Shown here: piece after piece, positions 63,686 through 64,000 of the stretch | Position numbering within the stretch: position 1 is the first letter of the stretch | Layout: the number at the start of each line of letters is the position of its first letter | NCBI RefSeq assembly: GCF_002368415.1 | Contig: NZ_AP018290.1 | Location: 10,655,717 to 10,719,716, forward strand | From: Calothrix sp. NIES-4105 | GTDB taxonomy: Bacteria; Cyanobacteriota; Cyanobacteriia; Cyanobacteriales; Nostocaceae | DNA: 64,000 bases | Reading direction: 5' to 3' | The notes under the pieces: model-generated | What the model was told of the DNA's origin: nothing | Databases searched by the model: none | What the model saw: the letters and a program-made list of their open reading frames with translations, nothing else | Program-made: the position numbers and the translations under genes

Positions 63686-64000
63686 TTAGTCGAGTAACCA
63701 CATTGGTGATGAAGTATCGGAAGAATGTGATTGTTCTACTGATGGTTGAACTTGTAGCCTTTCTAATGTTCCATATGATTTTCTATACTGAATAGGCGCC
63801 TTTGTAATTGCTGCGGGTTTATCTTTAACTTGTTTTTGCTGTTGTTGAGGTTGCTTTTGTTGTTCTAATTGAGCTATTGTTTGCTTAAGTTCTTCAATTT
63901 CTACTGTTAGCTGCGAATTTGCTTCTGCTAACTGTAAAGCGGTTTTTTTTGCTTCTTTAAGTTCTTTGTTGGAACGGTCAGATAAAGCTTTTTGTTCAGC
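63686..64000 (-). CDS. Coiled-coil protein, C-terminal part (cut by the window)
   Basis: The final 104 residues of a protein whose start lies beyond the window. A coiled coil (ALSDRSNKELKEAKKTALQL, EIEELKQTIAQLEQQ), a Gln-rich stretch and a disordered end finishing SSPMWLLD are visible. The stop TAA is at 63686-63688. The identity is not recognisable. Confidence 0.7.
   Translation of the reverse strand, partial: AEQKALSDRSNKELKEAKKTALQLAEANSQLTVEIEELKQTIAQLEQQKQPQQQQKQVKDKPAAITKAPIQYRKSYGTLERLQVQPSVEQSHSSDTSSPMWLLD

Overview
The window looks like the chromosome of a filamentous, probably heterocyst-forming cyanobacterium. The evidence is two carboxysome-shell CcmK paralogues, a HetZ-related regulator, a Pix-type taxis operon with a PatA-type response regulator, hopanoid-modification genes (hpnIJK), a KaiC-like ATPase, arrays of 7-bp tandem repeats of the STRR type common in Nostocales, and low GC (about 40%). 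The classic cyanobacterial iterated palindrome HIP1 (GCGATCGC) was not seen. A different palindrome, GGCGCC, recurs about 90 times by eye.

Layout. 0.3-1.4 kb: threonine synthase. 1.5-6.1 kb (minus): a secreted protein, a coiled-coil protein and hpnI-hpnK-hpnJ. 6.6-8.3 kb (plus): a one-piece ABC exporter of the cyclic-peptide/SyrD type. 8.3-17.2 kb (minus): a signalling cassette of a coiled-coil protein, a PknG-like Ser/Thr kinase, a PP2C phosphatase, a VWA protein, a zinc-ribbon/FHA protein and a four-helix membrane protein resembling GlnX. 17.5-25.9 kb: a frameshifted Rpn/transposase-nuclease-like gene, a NIF3-like protein, a TPR protein, a three-PAS histidine kinase, a DUF427 protein, and a KaiC-like ATPase paired with a receiver-histidine kinase. 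26.3-37.6 kb (minus): a Pix-like operon (PatA-type regulator, CheY, CheW, MCP with GAF, CheA hybrid) followed by a second MCP that is broken. 38.5 kb: tRNA-Leu(UAG). 38.6-46.6 kb: alanine racemase, two HNH proteins, a DHH phosphoesterase, a SpoIID-like protein and two hypothetical membrane/coiled-coil proteins. 47-50.5 kb: a Wzc/CpsD-like tyrosine autokinase and a decayed glycosyltransferase. 50.5-57.9 kb: a coiled-coil protein, a flavoprotein, a small rubredoxin missing from ordinary ORF calls, a nucleotidyltransferase-like/HTH gene pair, an M61 peptidase, a Crp-type regulator and a GspE-N-like protein. 58.1-60.7 kb: HetZ-related regulator, ccmK4 and ccmK3. 60.8-61.4 kb: a probable IS200/IS605 remnant with a small RHH-like ORF. 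61.4-64 kb: alpha/beta hydrolase, IlvE-type aminotransferase and the C-terminus of a coiled-coil protein.

The most interesting items are these. (1) The PknG-centred cassette, in which kinase, phosphatase and FHA protein all carry N-terminal zinc ribbons. (2) Replacement of HIP1 by GGCGCC. (3) Several palindrome families that begin GTAG and end CTAC; members lie inside a coding sequence or supply the TAG stop codon of genes, which suggests REPIN-like mobility. (4) A nucleotidyltransferase/HTH pair whose first gene seems to start at ATT. (5) A Pix operon whose second receptor was destroyed by an internal deletion.

All calls come from reading the sequence and from remembered family motifs; no database search was run.
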